The notes under the pieces were generated by a model, which was not told where the DNA came from, ran no database searches, and worked only from the letters and a program-made list of their open reading frames with translations. A DNA stretch of 46,803 bases, taken from Zoogloea ramigera (GTDB lineage: Bacteria; Pseudomonadota; Gammaproteobacteria; Burkholderiales; Rhodocyclaceae). The stretch covers positions 1 through 46,803 of the forward strand of contig NZ_BJNV01000038.1 in assembly GCF_006539865.1 (NCBI RefSeq), read 5' to 3'. Made by a program: the position numbers and the translations under genes. Shown here in pieces: positions 21,705 to 32,075 of this stretch (position 1 is its first letter; the number at the start of each line of letters is the position of its first letter).

Positions 21705-22493
21705 CTAGGCGTCACCCTCGGGCGGGCCAGCCGGCGCGGGGACGCGCTTGCGCCCCTTCAGCCAGTTCCACAGGCCCAGCACGTAGCCGGACACGGCGTA
21801 GCACAGGAACAGCCCGAAAAGCACGCCCGGCGGGTAGCTGGACACCAGCAGGAAGCCGAGCACGAAGGCGATGATGACGATGAAGGGCACGCTGCGGCGC
21901 AGGTTGATCTCCTTGCCGCTATAGAACAGCACGTTGCTGACCATCGAGACGCCGGCAAAGATCGTCAGCGCGCAGGCATACCAGCGCACGTCGGGCCCGG
22001 CGATGCCGTTGTCCATCATCACCCACACCAGCCCTGCGACCAGCGCGGCGGCTGCCGGGCTAGGCAGCCCCTGGAAGTAGCGCTTGTCCACCACGTCGAT
22101 GTTGGTGTTGAAGCGGGCGAGACGCAGCGCCGCGCCAGCACAATAGATGAAAGCTGCCATCCAGCCCAGCTTGCCCATGCCCTTCAGGGCCCATTCGTAC
22201 ACGATGAGCGCGGGCGCCGCGCCAAACGACACCATGTCGGAGAGCGAATCGTATTCGGCACCGAAGGCGCTCTGGGTGCGCGTGAGCCGCGCGACCCGGC
22301 CGTCGAGGCCGTCAAGCACCATGGCGATGAAGATCGCCACCGCGGCCTGCTCGAAAAGCCCGTTCATCGCCTGGACGATGGCGTAGAAACCGGCAAAGAG
22401 GGCTGCCGTGGTGAACAGGTTGGGGAGAATATAAATACCCTTGCGCCGGCGTTCCGGATTCAGCAGGGGTTTGCGGGATTGCAGATCGGCCAT
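21705..22493 (-). CDS. pssA: CDP-diacylglycerol-serine O-phosphatidyltransferase
   Basis: Inner-membrane enzyme making phosphatidylserine, precursor of phosphatidylethanolamine. The protein has 262 residues with the CDP-alcohol phosphotransferase motif DG-x2-AR-x8-G-x3-D-x3-D (begins LDGLDGRVAR) and about seven membrane segments, the type found outside the E. coli phospholipase-D-like PssA. The ATG at 22493 is chosen since the upstream extension is not conserved in character. It sits between ilvC and leuA, a standard betaproteobacterial arrangement without pathway logic. Confidence 0.94.
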   Translation of the reverse strand: MADLQSRKPLLNPERRRKGIYILPNLFTTAALFAGFYAIVQAMNGLFEQAAVAIFIAMVLDGLDGRVARLTRTQSAFGAEYDSLSDMVSFGAAPALIVYEWALKGMGKLGWMAAFIYCAGAALRLARFNTNIDVVDKRYFQGLPSPAAAALVAGLVWVMMDNGIAGPDVRWYACALTIFAGVSMVSNVLFYSGKEINLRRSVPFIVIIAFVLGFLLVSSYPPGVLFGLFLCYAVSGYVLGLWNWLKGRKRVPAPAGPPEGDA

Positions 22494-22562
22494 GGGCGGG
22501 ACGATGGGTGAAGTCGAACCGGATTGTAACGCAGGAGATGCCTTCGGGCCCTGAAAACGACA

Positions 22563-22582
22563 CGGGGGACTTTCGTCCCCCG
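22563..22582 (-). terminator. Hairpin after ilvC, probable terminator
   Basis: An 8-bp stem CGGGGGAC/GTCCCCCG with a four-base loop lies 26 bases beyond the ilvC stop on the minus strand. The following T-run is short (GTTTTC), so termination may be partial before pssA. Confidence 0.6.
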
Positions 22583-22608
22583 CGCGCATTGCATCAAGCC
22601 AGACTCGA

Positions 22609-23655
<1,047 letters not shown>

Positions 23656-23699
23656 TCAAGGGAAAGCGCGGGCCGGGACAGCCCACGCCACATCCCACA

Positions 23700-24191
23700 T
23701 CAAACCTTCAAAACGCGGTCGCCGCGAGCGACGCCGCAAATACCGGAACGCACGGTTTCGAGAATCAGGCCGGCGTCGAGGGCGCTGACAAAGGAATCGA
23801 GCTTGGCCTGGGTGCCGGTCAGCTCGATAACATAGGTCGTGTCGGTCACATCGATGATGCGCCCGCGGAAGATGTCCGCCATGCGCTTGATCTCTTCACG
23901 GTCCTTGCCGGCGGCGCGCACCTTGATGAGCATCAGCTCGCGCTCGATGTGCGCCGATTCGGACAGATCCACCACCTTCACGACCTCCACCAGCTTGTTG
24001 AGCTGCTTGGTGATCTGCTCGACGATGTCGTCGGAGCCGGAGGTGACGATGGTCATGCGCGACAGGGAAGCGTCCTCAGTGGGCGCAACCGTCAGGCTCT
24101 CGATATTGTAGCCCCGCGCAGAAAACAGGCCGGACACGCGGGACAGCGCGCCGGCTTCATTCTCGAGGACAAGGGAGATGACGTGTCTCAT
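23700..24191 (-). CDS. ilvH: Acetolactate synthase small (regulatory) subunit
   Basis: ACT-domain regulatory partner of the catalytic subunit, conferring valine feedback inhibition. It has 163 residues, the same as E. coli IlvH. The N-terminal ACT domain (VLENEAGALSRVSGLFSARGYN) is followed by the C-terminal ALS_ss domain. The ATG at 24191 begins MRHVISLVLEN. It lies 105 bases after ilvB and 74 before ilvC. Confidence 0.96.
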   Translation of the reverse strand: MRHVISLVLENEAGALSRVSGLFSARGYNIESLTVAPTEDASLSRMTIVTSGSDDIVEQITKQLNKLVEVVKVVDLSESAHIERELMLIKVRAAGKDREEIKRMADIFRGRIIDVTDTTYVIELTGTQAKLDSFVSALDAGLILETVRSGICGVARGDRVLKV

Positions 24192-24296
24192 GTTCGTTTC
24201 GTGCTGGATGACCGGCGGGCAGCGCTGGAAGGCAGCTGACCAAGCCGGTGGATAAGAGGGCTGCCGCAGGCTGCGCGCGGCCTGCCCTCCGGCCAA

Positions 24297-26006
24297 TCAA
24301 AGATCTTCGGCCGACAGGATCATGTCGGTGAGCCCCTTGCCGCCCTGGACCATCGGATAGACGTTCTCGGTCTGATCCACCTGGAAGTCGAGGAAGACCA
24401 GATCGCTCTTGCGCGAGAAGGCCTCGCGCAGCGCGCCTTCCACGTCGCCCGGCTTGTCCACGCGGATGCCGACGTGGCCATAAGCCTCGGCCAGACGGGC
24501 AAAATCGGGCAGCGAATCCATGTAGGACTCGGAGTAGCGGTTGCCGTGGAAGATCTCCTGCCACTGGCGCACCATGCCCAGGTAGCGGTTGTTGAGCATC
24601 ACGACCTTGATCGGCAGGCGGAACTGGCGGCAGGTGGCGAGCTCCTGGATGTTCATCTGGATCGACGCCTCGCCGGTCACGCAGGCCACCGGCGAACCCG
24701 GGTGGGCGAGCTGGACGCCCATCGCGGAGGGCAGGCCGAAACCCATGGTACCCAGGCCGCCGGAGTTGATCCAGCGGCGCGGCTTGTCGAACTTGTAGTA
24801 CTGGGCCGCCCACATCTGGTGCTGGCCCACGTCGGAGGTCACGAAGGCGTCGCCGCCAGTGACTTCCCACAGCTTCTGGATGACGAACTGCGGCTTGATG
24901 AGCTCTTCGCCCTGGTTGAACTTGAGGCAGTCGCGGCGACGCCATTCCTCGATCTGCTTCCACCAAACCCCCAGCGACTCTTGGTCGGGGCGCTCGGAGG
25001 TGGCGTCGAGAAGCGACAGCAGCTCACCCAGAACCTCGTCGACGTGGCCGACGATGGGCACATCCACCTTGACGCGCTTGGAGATCGACGACGGGTCGAT
25101 GTCGATGTGGATGATCTTGCGCGGCTCGGATGCAAAGTGCGCCGGGCTGCCGATCACGCGATCGTCGAAACGCGCACCAACGGCGAGCAGCACGTCGCTG
25201 TAATGCATCGCCATGTTGGCTTCGTAGGTGCCGTGCATGCCGAGCATGCCCACGTTCTGGCGATCGGTGGCCGGAAAGCCGCCGAGGCCCATCAGCGTGT
25301 TGGTGCAAGGGAAGCCGAGCTTGCGCACCAGCGCCGTCAGCTTGTCGGCCGCATCGCCGAGCACCACACCACCGCCGATATAGACCATCGGGCGACGGGC
25401 GCCGAGGAGAAGCTGCAACGCCTTCTTGATCTGCCCGTGATGCCCCTTGACCACCGGGTTGTAGGAGCGCATCGAGACGGTTTGCGGGTACTCGAACTCG
25501 CACTTCTGGGCGGTGATGTCCTTGGGGATATCCACCAGCACCGGGCCCGGACGCCCGGTCTTGGCCAGGTAGAAAGCCTTCTTGATGGTGTCGGCGATGT
25601 CACGCACGTCGCGCACCAGGAAGTTGTGCTTCACGCACGGGCGGGTGATGCCCACCGTGTCGACCTCCTGGAAGGCGTCCTGGCCGATCACCGCGGACGG
25701 CACCTGGCCGGAGATCACCACCAGCGGAATGGAGTCGCAGTAGGCCGTGGCGATGCCAGTGACGGCATTGGTCGCCCCCGGGCCGGAGGTCACCAGCGCG
25801 ACGCCGACCTTGTCGGTGGACCGCGCATAGCCGTCGGCCGCGTGCACCGCCGCCTGCTCATGACGCACCAGCACGTGACGAACCTTGTCCTGCTTGAACA
25901 ATTCGTCGTAGATGTACAGCACAGAGCCGCCGGGATAGCCGAAAAGATAATCAACCTTTTCTTCCTGGAGACACCTGATTACAATTTCCGCACCGGTCAA
26001 TACCAT
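24297..26006 (-). CDS. ilvB: Acetolactate synthase large (catalytic) subunit
   Basis: ThDP/FAD/Mg enzyme joining two pyruvates, or pyruvate and 2-oxobutyrate; first common step of branched-chain amino-acid synthesis. The 569-residue protein has all three domains. The catalytic glutamate lies in VRHEQAAVHAADGYAR, the FAD/central domain near residue 190-340, and the ThDP-binding segment is GEASIQMN, where the usual GDG is GEA. It is the first gene of the ilv operon with a good promoter at 26046-26074. The symbol could equally be ilvI. Confidence 0.96.
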   Translation of the reverse strand: MVLTGAEIVIRCLQEEKVDYLFGYPGGSVLYIYDELFKQDKVRHVLVRHEQAAVHAADGYARSTDKVGVALVTSGPGATNAVTGIATAYCDSIPLVVISGQVPSAVIGQDAFQEVDTVGITRPCVKHNFLVRDVRDIADTIKKAFYLAKTGRPGPVLVDIPKDITAQKCEFEYPQTVSMRSYNPVVKGHHGQIKKALQLLLGARRPMVYIGGGVVLGDAADKLTALVRKLGFPCTNTLMGLGGFPATDRQNVGMLGMHGTYEANMAMHYSDVLLAVGARFDDRVIGSPAHFASEPRKIIHIDIDPSSISKRVKVDVPIVGHVDEVLGELLSLLDATSERPDQESLGVWWKQIEEWRRRDCLKFNQGEELIKPQFVIQKLWEVTGGDAFVTSDVGQHQMWAAQYYKFDKPRRWINSGGLGTMGFGLPSAMGVQLAHPGSPVACVTGEASIQMNIQELATCRQFRLPIKVVMLNNRYLGMVRQWQEIFHGNRYSESYMDSLPDFARLAEAYGHVGIRVDKPGDVEGALREAFSRKSDLVFLDFQVDQTENVYPMVQGGKGLTDMILSAEDL

Positions 26007-26045
26007 CGCTGCACCCGAAGCTGTCTCGGCTATGTAAAACGCGGA

Positions 26046-26074
26046 ACCTTACCGCCGAGCCGGCAATTGGTCAA
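26046..26074 (-). promoter_or_regulatory. Sigma-70 promoter of the ilvB-ilvH-ilvC operon
   Basis: On the minus strand: TTGACC (26074-26069), a 17-base spacer, TAAGGT (26051-26046). The predicted leader is only about 33 bases, too short for a classical peptide attenuator. Confidence 0.7.
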
Positions 26075-26121
26075 GGCGCCCCGCACGAGGCACCCATCTC
26101 CCGGGGTGGCTGCCCCATTCT

Positions 26122-26742
26122 TTGAAACTGTCATCCAGCCCGTGCGCCGGTGCGTGCCAGACATCTGAGGATCACCCCCTGCCCTCCCGCCTCGAACTAT
26201 CGGATTTCCTCGCCAGCGTCGAAAAACGAGCCTTCAAACAGGCCTTGTTCGCGGTCCGCAACGAAGAGTCAGCCCTGGACATCGTGCAGGACGCGATGAT
26301 GAAGCTCGCCGAAAAATACGGCGACAAGCCACTGGAAGAGCTCCCGATGCTCTTCCAACGCATCCTGCAGAACGTGATTCGCGACTTTTACCGCCGCCAG
26401 AAGGTGCGCAGCATGTGGACGACCCTGCTGTCCGCCTTCTCCGGCCCGGAAGACGACGAACACGACCCCCTCGAAGTTATCGAATCGGCTGACAGCGACT
26501 ACAAGAGCGAGTCGCCGCACGCCCAGTTCGAGCAGCAACAAACCCTGACTGCCATCGAGAAAGAAATCGAAAAACTGCCTCCCCGTCAACGCGAAGCCTT
26601 CCTCATGCGTTACTGGGAAGAAATGGATATCGCCGAAACGGCTGTGGCAATGGGATGCTCGGAAGGCAGTGTCAAGACACACTGCTCCCGGGCTACGCAC
26701 ACGCTTGCCGCAGCACTTGCAGCAAAGGGCATAACACTATGA
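26122..26742 (+). CDS. ECF-like sigma factor
   Basis: RNA polymerase sigma factor of the sigma-70 family with only regions 2 and 4. Region 2 (about residues 33-95) includes LDIVQDAMMKLAEKYG and the RDFYRRQKVRS segment. An acidic linker follows, then region 4 with LPPRQREAFLMRYWE and the helix-turn-helix MGCSEGSVKTHCSRA. The start is uncertain. The open frame begins at a TTG (26122), with no ATG or GTG before the conserved core. A CTG at 26179 has GAGGA about 10 bases upstream and may be the true start. It overlaps the DUF3619 gene (ATGA). That neighbour may be its membrane anti-sigma factor, but this is inference. Target promoters are unknown. Confidence 0.88.
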   Translation: MKLSSSPCAGACQTSEDHPLPSRLELSDFLASVEKRAFKQALFAVRNEESALDIVQDAMMKLAEKYGDKPLEELPMLFQRILQNVIRDFYRRQKVRSMWTTLLSAFSGPEDDEHDPLEVIESADSDYKSESPHAQFEQQQTLTAIEKEIEKLPPRQREAFLMRYWEEMDIAETAVAMGCSEGSVKTHCSRATHTLAAALAAKGITL

Positions 26743-27113
26743 ATGAGCACGATTTTCAGTTTCGCGTGCGGCAGCATCTCAACACCTCCGCGCGCCAGGT
26801 CTCCCCGGCGGTGGCGAGCCGCCTCCATGAGGCCCGCCAGAAGGCGCTCGGCCGCCAGAAAGTCACGGTGCGCCGCTTCAGCCTGGCCGGGATCAGCCAT
26901 GCGTTCACCGAGCGCGCCCTGCCCCAGGGGCGGACGGCGGTCGCGATGGTGCTGATCCTTCTCCTCGTCGTCGGCAGTGGGCTGCTGGGCGAAATGCAGC
27001 GCATGGCTGAACTCGAGGAGGTCGATAGCGCCCTCCTCTCCGACGATCTTCCGATTGACGCCTACCTCGACCAGGGTTTCGACGCATGGGTTCAAAACAA
27101 TTCGCCCGATTGA
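26739..27113 (+). CDS. DUF3619 membrane protein, possible anti-sigma factor
   Basis: 124 residues: a basic cytoplasmic N-terminus (about 1-60), a single transmembrane segment (AVAMVLILLLVVGSGLLG, about 66-84) and a short acidic periplasmic tail (LEEVDSALLSDDLPIDAYLDQGF). The family is betaproteobacterial and routinely follows this sigma factor. Single-pass topology plus coupling to a sigma gene fits an anti-sigma factor, yet no ZAS-type zinc motif is present, so the role is inferred. The start overlaps the sigma stop; its 3' end overlaps the next gene by 28 bases. Confidence 0.82.
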   Translation: MNEHDFQFRVRQHLNTSARQVSPAVASRLHEARQKALGRQKVTVRRFSLAGISHAFTERALPQGRTAVAMVLILLLVVGSGLLGEMQRMAELEEVDSALLSDDLPIDAYLDQGFDAWVQNNSPD

Positions 27114-27811
27114 TCGGGGGAGTTGCCCTCGCCTGCTCGACCCTGGCGCTGGCCACGCCGCCCATCACAGCCCCGGCCTGGCGCGACCTCACGCCCGCCC
27201 AGCAGCGCACCCTCGCGCCCCTCGCCAAGGAATGGCAGGATCTTCCCGACGAGCGCAAGCGCAAGTGGGCCGGCATCGCCGACCGCTTTCCCGCCTACAC
27301 GCCTGAAGAGCAGGACCGCCTGCAGGGCCGCATGCAGACCTGGATGAGCCTGACGCCGGAAGAGCGCAGCCGTGCCCGCGAGCAATATCGCAATCTCCAG
27401 CGCATTCCGCCAGAGAAACGCGAGGCGCTGCGGCAGAAGTGGAACGCCTACAAGGAGCTCCCCAGCGAAGAAAAGGAGCGCTTCACCGAGGCCGCCAAGA
27501 AGCCGCCGGTCAAGCCCGTCGCACCCAAGGCAGGCGCCAAGCCGATCAAGCCGCTTACGGCACCGCCGCCGCCGCGCCCGGCGCTGCCAAAGATCGTCGT
27601 CCAGAAGCCGCCACCGGCCCCGGCAGTCATTGAGCCTGCACCAGGCACCGCCGCGGCGGCCAACCCTGGCTCCGCGCCCGCGCTGCCCTCCGGAGTCGCC
27701 AGCCCGGTGGCAGCACCCGCTCCCGCCGCAGCAGCGCTCTCCTCCCCCGCTCCGAGCCAGCCTTCATCCGACCCGACAACGCCGGCTGCCGTCACGCCGG
27801 CAAAACCCTGA
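27086..27811 (+). CDS. DUF3106 secreted, proline-rich protein
   Basis: 241 residues. A signal peptide (about 1-23, ending ALA) precedes repeated short helical units with the pattern W-x-x-L-T/P-x-E/Q-x-(R), such as WRDLTPAQQ, WMSLTPEERSR and RIPPEKREALRQKW, typical of DUF3106. The last ~110 residues are low-complexity Pro/Ala/Lys, probably periplasmic spacer. The helical units recall periplasmic CpxP/Spy-like and heavy-metal-sensor (CnrX-like) helical hairpins, suggesting a periplasmic stress partner of the sigma/DUF3619 pair, but no function is established. Confidence 0.85.
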   Translation: MGSKQFARLIGGVALACSTLALATPPITAPAWRDLTPAQQRTLAPLAKEWQDLPDERKRKWAGIADRFPAYTPEEQDRLQGRMQTWMSLTPEERSRAREQYRNLQRIPPEKREALRQKWNAYKELPSEEKERFTEAAKKPPVKPVAPKAGAKPIKPLTAPPPPRPALPKIVVQKPPPAPAVIEPAPGTAAAANPGSAPALPSGVASPVAAPAPAAAALSSPAPSQPSSDPTTPAAVTPAKP

Positions 27812-27819
27812 CCGCAACC

Positions 27820-28296
27820 ATGCCCAAAGAATCCACCCGACCTGGGCCTGCAGGCCCCGGGAGGCAGGCCGTCGAGCTCGCGGGCCTGCGCCGGCGCCTG
27901 GCCAGCATGCTTTACGAATGCCTGCTCCTGCTGGGCGTCCTCGCACTGACATTCATGGTTCCGCTGCTCATCCTGGGAGCTGGAACGAACTACACCCCGC
28001 CCGGCGGCGTGCTCTGGCTTCATGTGTTTCTGGTGCTGGGAGCGTACTTTCTGTGGTACTGGCGCAGGGGCGGCCAGACCCTGGCGATGCAGACCTGGAA
28101 ACTGCGCATCGTGACCGCCGACGGCAATCCGGTATCGCTGCAACAGGGCTGGCTGCGTTATGCCCTTGCGTGGCCGTCGGTGCTTTGTGGGGGGGTCGGT
28201 CTGTTGTGGGCACTCGTCGACCGGGACAGGCAATTTCTTCACGATCGCCTGGCGGGCACGCGGATCATCCTGCTGCCCGGTCTCCCCAAGGCCTGA
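27820..28296 (+). CDS. RDD family membrane protein
   Basis: 158 residues with the RDD signature (R-x3-S at RRLASMLYE, then GGQTLAMQTWKLRIV and LVDRDRQFLHDRLAGT) and three to four membrane segments. RDD proteins are small transport-like proteins of varied or unknown role. It lies eight bases after the DUF3106 gene and ends the sigma operon, only 12 bases from the convergent lptG stop. Confidence 0.88.
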   Translation: MPKESTRPGPAGPGRQAVELAGLRRRLASMLYECLLLLGVLALTFMVPLLILGAGTNYTPPGGVLWLHVFLVLGAYFLWYWRRGGQTLAMQTWKLRIVTADGNPVSLQQGWLRYALAWPSVLCGGVGLLWALVDRDRQFLHDRLAGTRIILLPGLPKA

Positions 28297-28308
28297 CCAG
28301 CCCCGGCG

Positions 28309-29388
28309 TCAGCGGCGCTCGACCCACCACATCATCGTCATCGCGGCGATCAGGAACACGATGCTCGGCGTGAGAGCCGCAACCGCCGGAACCCAGCCGT
28401 TGATCACCCCGAGGTTCGAGAACAGGCCATTGAGCAGGTGGAAACCCACCCCGATCATGATCCCGGAGAAAACCTTCAGGCTCACCCCGCCCATGCGCGT
28501 CTGCATGTAGCCAAACGGGAGCGCCAGGCCCATCATGACCAGCGCCGCAAACGGATAGGCGAGCTTCTTCCAGAGGGCGATCTCGTAGCGGGTGGTACGC
28601 TGGTTGTTCTCTTCGAGGTGGCGGATGTATGAGTACAAGGTCGACACCGACATGCGCTCCGGCACCACCATCAGCACCGACAGCACCTCGGGCGTCAGCT
28701 CGGACTTCCAGACCAGGTCGGGCAGCACCCGCGTATCGGTGTGGTCACCCAGAAAGCGGGTCTGCTCGACGTTGCGCAGGCGCCAGCCTTCCGACGCGCC
28801 CTCATGGACGCCGGTCTTCGCCTCGCTGATCGAAACCAGCGCAGCCCGCTCGTCGAACTCGTAGATGCGAACGCCCTCGAGCGACGTATCCGGCAACACA
28901 CTGCGCACGTTCACAAACCGCCTGCCGTCGCGCACCCACAAGCCGGTACGCAGCTCCTGGGACACCATCGAACGGGTTGCCGCCAGCCGCCATTGCTGGG
29001 CCGCACGCTCAGCCGGCGGCGCCAGGTATTCGCCAAAAATGAAGGTCAACGCGACAAAGACGCTGCCGATACCGAGCAGCGCAAGCAGAAAACGCGTGGT
29101 TGACAGGCCCGAAGCCCGCAGCACGGTGATTTCGGAATGCCGGGCAAAGGTGGTCAGGGCGTACAAGGTGCCGATCAGGACCGCGATCGGCATGAGCTCA
29201 TACACCCGGCCCGGCATGATCATCGCCACGTATACCGCGGCGTGGTAAAGCATGTAACCGTTCTTGCCGACCTCATCGAGCTCATTTACGAGGTCGAAGA
29301 ACGCGAACAGCCCCAAAAAGGCCAGCAGCACCAGCAGTACCGCGGCGTAGATCTCGCGGCTCAGGTAGCGGACATAAACCGGAATCAT
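28309..29388 (-). CDS. lptG: LPS export ABC transporter permease LptG
   Basis: Inner-membrane half of the LptB2FG complex, which extracts lipopolysaccharide and feeds it to LptC and the Lpt bridge. It has 359 residues with a YjgQ fold: three N-terminal and three C-terminal membrane helices flanking a periplasmic beta-jellyroll (about 110-265). The ATG at 29388 overlaps the lptF stop in TGATG, so the two are translationally coupled. The ABC subunit LptB is not here. Confidence 0.94.
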   Translation of the reverse strand: MIPVYVRYLSREIYAAVLLVLLAFLGLFAFFDLVNELDEVGKNGYMLYHAAVYVAMIMPGRVYELMPIAVLIGTLYALTTFARHSEITVLRASGLSTTRFLLALLGIGSVFVALTFIFGEYLAPPAERAAQQWRLAATRSMVSQELRTGLWVRDGRRFVNVRSVLPDTSLEGVRIYEFDERAALVSISEAKTGVHEGASEGWRLRNVEQTRFLGDHTDTRVLPDLVWKSELTPEVLSVLMVVPERMSVSTLYSYIRHLEENNQRTTRYEIALWKKLAYPFAALVMMGLALPFGYMQTRMGGVSLKVFSGIMIGVGFHLLNGLFSNLGVINGWVPAVAALTPSIVFLIAAMTMMWWVERR

Positions 29389-30464
29389 CAACGTCTCCGC
29401 CAGCGCGCAAACACGCTGATCCGCCTGTAAAACAAGATCGCCAGGACACCCAGCATCACCACATGGGGCGCCAGCAGGCCTACATCGAAACGCATGCGCC
29501 CCTGCCCGATCCACGACTGGCAGACACTGACCGCGTTGCTGTAAATCAGGTAAACCAGCACCGCCAGGATGAGGTTGTTGGTGCGCCCCGCCCGCGGATT
29601 GACGAAGGACAGCGGGATCGCCAGCAGCGCCAGCATCAGCGCCAGCAGGGGCGTGCTGATGCGCCCCATCAGTTCGCCCCGGTTGCGGTCATCCGGGTTC
29701 TTGATGAGCGCCGGCAGCGCCAGGGTTCTGGGCTGGCGGGGGCCGCTGGCGGCCTCCTTGGACTCCATCCGGATCTGGTAGCGCTCGAACTCCATCACGC
29801 GGTAGCTGGGCGTACCGGGCGTGCCTTCGTAGCGCCGCCCGTTTTCGAGGATCACGAAGCGGTTTCCGGAAGCGTCGACCTCAGTCCGCCCTTCGGCAGC
29901 GACCATCACGCCAAGCCGGCCGTTCTGCATGCTGCTGGCAAACACATTGCGCACCCGGCCTTCCTCGCCGGACAGCGCCTCGACAAAAAACACCCGCTCA
30001 CCGCCCGAAGACTCCCGAAACAAGCCCGGCGCGACACGCGAGACGTCGTCGCGGTTGCTGAGCTGCTCCTTGTACTCGACGCTCTTCTTCTGCGCCCAGG
30101 GCGCGCCGAAGAGCGACAGCGCGGCGATCAGCACCGCCACCGGCAGCGCAAAGCGCAGCACCGGACGCACCCAGGCCGTAAGGGGCAGGCCGCTGGAGAA
30201 CCACACCACCATCTCCGAGTCCCGGTAGCTGCGCGACAGGGACATCAGGATCGCGATGAACAGCGTGAGCGACAGCACCACCGGCATCTGGGCGATCGCA
30301 CCAAAGCCGATCAGCGCCAGCACCGCGTCCGCCGGCACGCGCCCGCCCGCCGCCTGGCCAAGCAGGCGGATCAGCACAGTGGAAATGAGGATGGCAAACA
30401 GCGCCACGAAGACCGCCACGGCGTTCTGCGTGAATTCGCGCTGGGCAGCTCGAAGAAAAATCAT
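29388..30464 (-). CDS. lptF: LPS export ABC transporter permease LptF
   Basis: Partner of LptG in LPS extraction. It has 358 residues with the YjgP fold and the same six-helix plus jellyroll layout. The conserved N-terminal FLRAAQREFTQNAVAVF helix, ALIGFGAIAQMPV segment and C-terminal R-x-NNLILA region support it. The gene is divergent from pepA, an arrangement common in proteobacteria. Confidence 0.94.
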   Translation of the reverse strand: MIFLRAAQREFTQNAVAVFVALFAILISTVLIRLLGQAAGGRVPADAVLALIGFGAIAQMPVVLSLTLFIAILMSLSRSYRDSEMVVWFSSGLPLTAWVRPVLRFALPVAVLIAALSLFGAPWAQKKSVEYKEQLSNRDDVSRVAPGLFRESSGGERVFFVEALSGEEGRVRNVFASSMQNGRLGVMVAAEGRTEVDASGNRFVILENGRRYEGTPGTPSYRVMEFERYQIRMESKEAASGPRQPRTLALPALIKNPDDRNRGELMGRISTPLLALMLALLAIPLSFVNPRAGRTNNLILAVLVYLIYSNAVSVCQSWIGQGRMRFDVGLLAPHVVMLGVLAILFYRRISVFARWRRR

Positions 30465-30498
30465 GGGGAAACGGTCTTGGCGTCAGCAGGAGGGCTTT

Positions 30499-30527
30499 TT
30501 GACGTTGGCCAGGGCGCCGGCCATAAT
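30499..30527 (+). promoter_or_regulatory. Sigma-70 promoter of pepA-holC
   Basis: TTGACG (30499-30504), a 17-base spacer, CATAAT (30522-30527). Each box matches consensus at five of six positions. The predicted leader to the GTG at 30569 is about 35 bases. Confidence 0.8.
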
Positions 30528-30568
30528 GGCGCGATGTCCTATTGACGCGTGTTTCGAAGGAGAAGCGG

Positions 30569-32056
30569 GTGGAATTTACCATAAAGGCCGGATCACCGGA
30601 AAAACTCAAAAATGGCTGCGTGGTGGCCGGTGTGCTGGCCGGTGGCGAACTCAGCGCTGCCGCGCTCGCCCTCGACGAAGCCTGCGACGGTGCGATCTCC
30701 ACCATCCTCGGCCGGGGCGAGCTCGACGACAAGGCCGGTGCCACCCTGATGCTCCACGCCCTGCCCGGCCTTGCCACGCCCCGCGTGCTGCTGGTAAGCC
30801 TCGGCAAGCGCGACGAACTCTCCGACAAGGCCTACCGCGACGCCGTCACCGCCGCCGCCAGGCAGCTCGCCGGCTCGGTGGCATCCGACGCCGCCTTCTG
30901 CCTTGCCGAGATCGAGCTCCCCAAGCGCGACCTGGCCTGGCGCCTCGCCCAGGCCGCCCAGATTCTGAAGGACAGCACCTACCGCTGCGACGAACTCAAG
31001 TCGAAGAAGGAAGAATCCAAAAAGGGCGTGCGCAAGCTCGTCTTCGTCGTCAAGAACAAGGCCGGTGAGCAGCTCGAGCATGCCGTCCGCCGCGGCGAAG
31101 CCGTCGCCGAAGGCATGGCCCTCGCCAAGACCCTCGGCAACCTGCCCGCCAACGTGTGCACCCCGGGCTATCTCGCCACCACGGCACGCAAGCTGGCCAA
31201 GGACCACAAGGTCAAGGTCGAGGTGCTCGACCGGGACGACATGGAAAAGCTCGGCATGGGCTCCCTGCTTTCGGTCGCCCGTGGCTCCCACGAGCCGCCC
31301 AAGTTCATCATCCTCCAGTACAAGGGCGGCAAGGCCAAGGACAAGCCCGTCGTGCTGGTCGGCAAGGGCGTCACCTTCGACACCGGCGGCATCTCCCTCA
31401 AGCCCGGCGAGGGCATGGACGAGATGAAGTACGACATGTGCGGCGCGGCCAGCGTGCTCGGCACCTTCAAGGCGATCGCCCGGATGGAGTTGCCGATCAA
31501 CGTGGTGGGCCTGATCCCCGCCACCGAGAACATGCCCGGCGGCTCGGCCACCAAGCCCGGCGACATCGTCACCTCCATGTCGGGGCAGACCATCGAAGTC
31601 CTCAACACCGACGCCGAAGGCCGCCTCATCCTGTGTGACGCCCTCACCTACGCCGAGCGTTTCGAGCCGGCGGCGGTGATCGACATCGCCACCCTCACCG
31701 GCGCCTGCATCATCGCCCTGGGCAACCTCACCAGCGGCCTCCTCGCCAACGACGACGCCCTCGCCGCCGAACTCCTCGCCAGCGGCCAGGCGGCCGGCGA
31801 CAAGGCCTGGCAGCTGCCCCTGTGGGACGAATACCAGGACATGCTGAAGAGCAACTTCGCCGACATCCCCAACATCGGCAGCAAGGGCGCGGGCACCATC
31901 ACCGCCGCCTGCTTCCTGGCCCGCTTCACCAAAGCCTACAAGTGGGCCCACCTCGACATCGCCGGCACCGCCTGGAAGTCCGGCGCCGAAAAGGGTGCCA
32001 CCGGCCGGCCGGTGCCGCTGCTAACCGAGTTCCTGATCGGCCGCGCCGGCCATTGA
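30569..32056 (+). CDS. pepA: Leucyl aminopeptidase (M17, cytosol aminopeptidase)
   Basis: Dizinc/manganese aminopeptidase removing N-terminal residues; in some bacteria PepA also binds DNA at recombination sites. It has 495 residues with the N-terminal macro-like domain and M17 catalytic domain: [15 protein letters not shown] (metal-binding lysine and aspartate) and the family signature NTDAEGRL. The start is the GTG at 30569, with AAGGAG eight to nine bases upstream. Confidence 0.96.
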   Translation: MEFTIKAGSPEKLKNGCVVAGVLAGGELSAAALALDEACDGAISTILGRGELDDKAGATLMLHALPGLATPRVLLVSLGKRDELSDKAYRDAVTAAARQLAGSVASDAAFCLAEIELPKRDLAWRLAQAAQILKDSTYRCDELKSKKEESKKGVRKLVFVVKNKAGEQLEHAVRRGEAVAEGMALAKTLGNLPANVCTPGYLATTARKLAKDHKVKVEVLDRDDMEKLGMGSLLSVARGSHEPPKFIILQYKGGKAKDKPVVLVGKGVTFDTGGISLKPGEGMDEMKYDMCGAASVLGTFKAIARMELPINVVGLIPATENMPGGSATKPGDIVTSMSGQTIEVLNTDAEGRLILCDALTYAERFEPAAVIDIATLTGACIIALGNLTSGLLANDDALAAELLASGQAAGDKAWQLPLWDEYQDMLKSNFADIPNIGSKGAGTITAACFLARFTKAYKWAHLDIAGTAWKSGAEKGATGRPVPLLTEFLIGRAGH

Positions 32057-32075
32057 GCCCGGCCCACTGCGCCCC

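Noticed and set aside
26007-26121. ilvB leader peptide or attenuator
   Set aside because: The promoter predicts a leader of only about 33 bases, with no run of Val/Leu/Ile codons and no terminator hairpin.
30593-31951. Long antisense frame opposite pepA
   Set aside because: Shadow frame of a well-supported gene.
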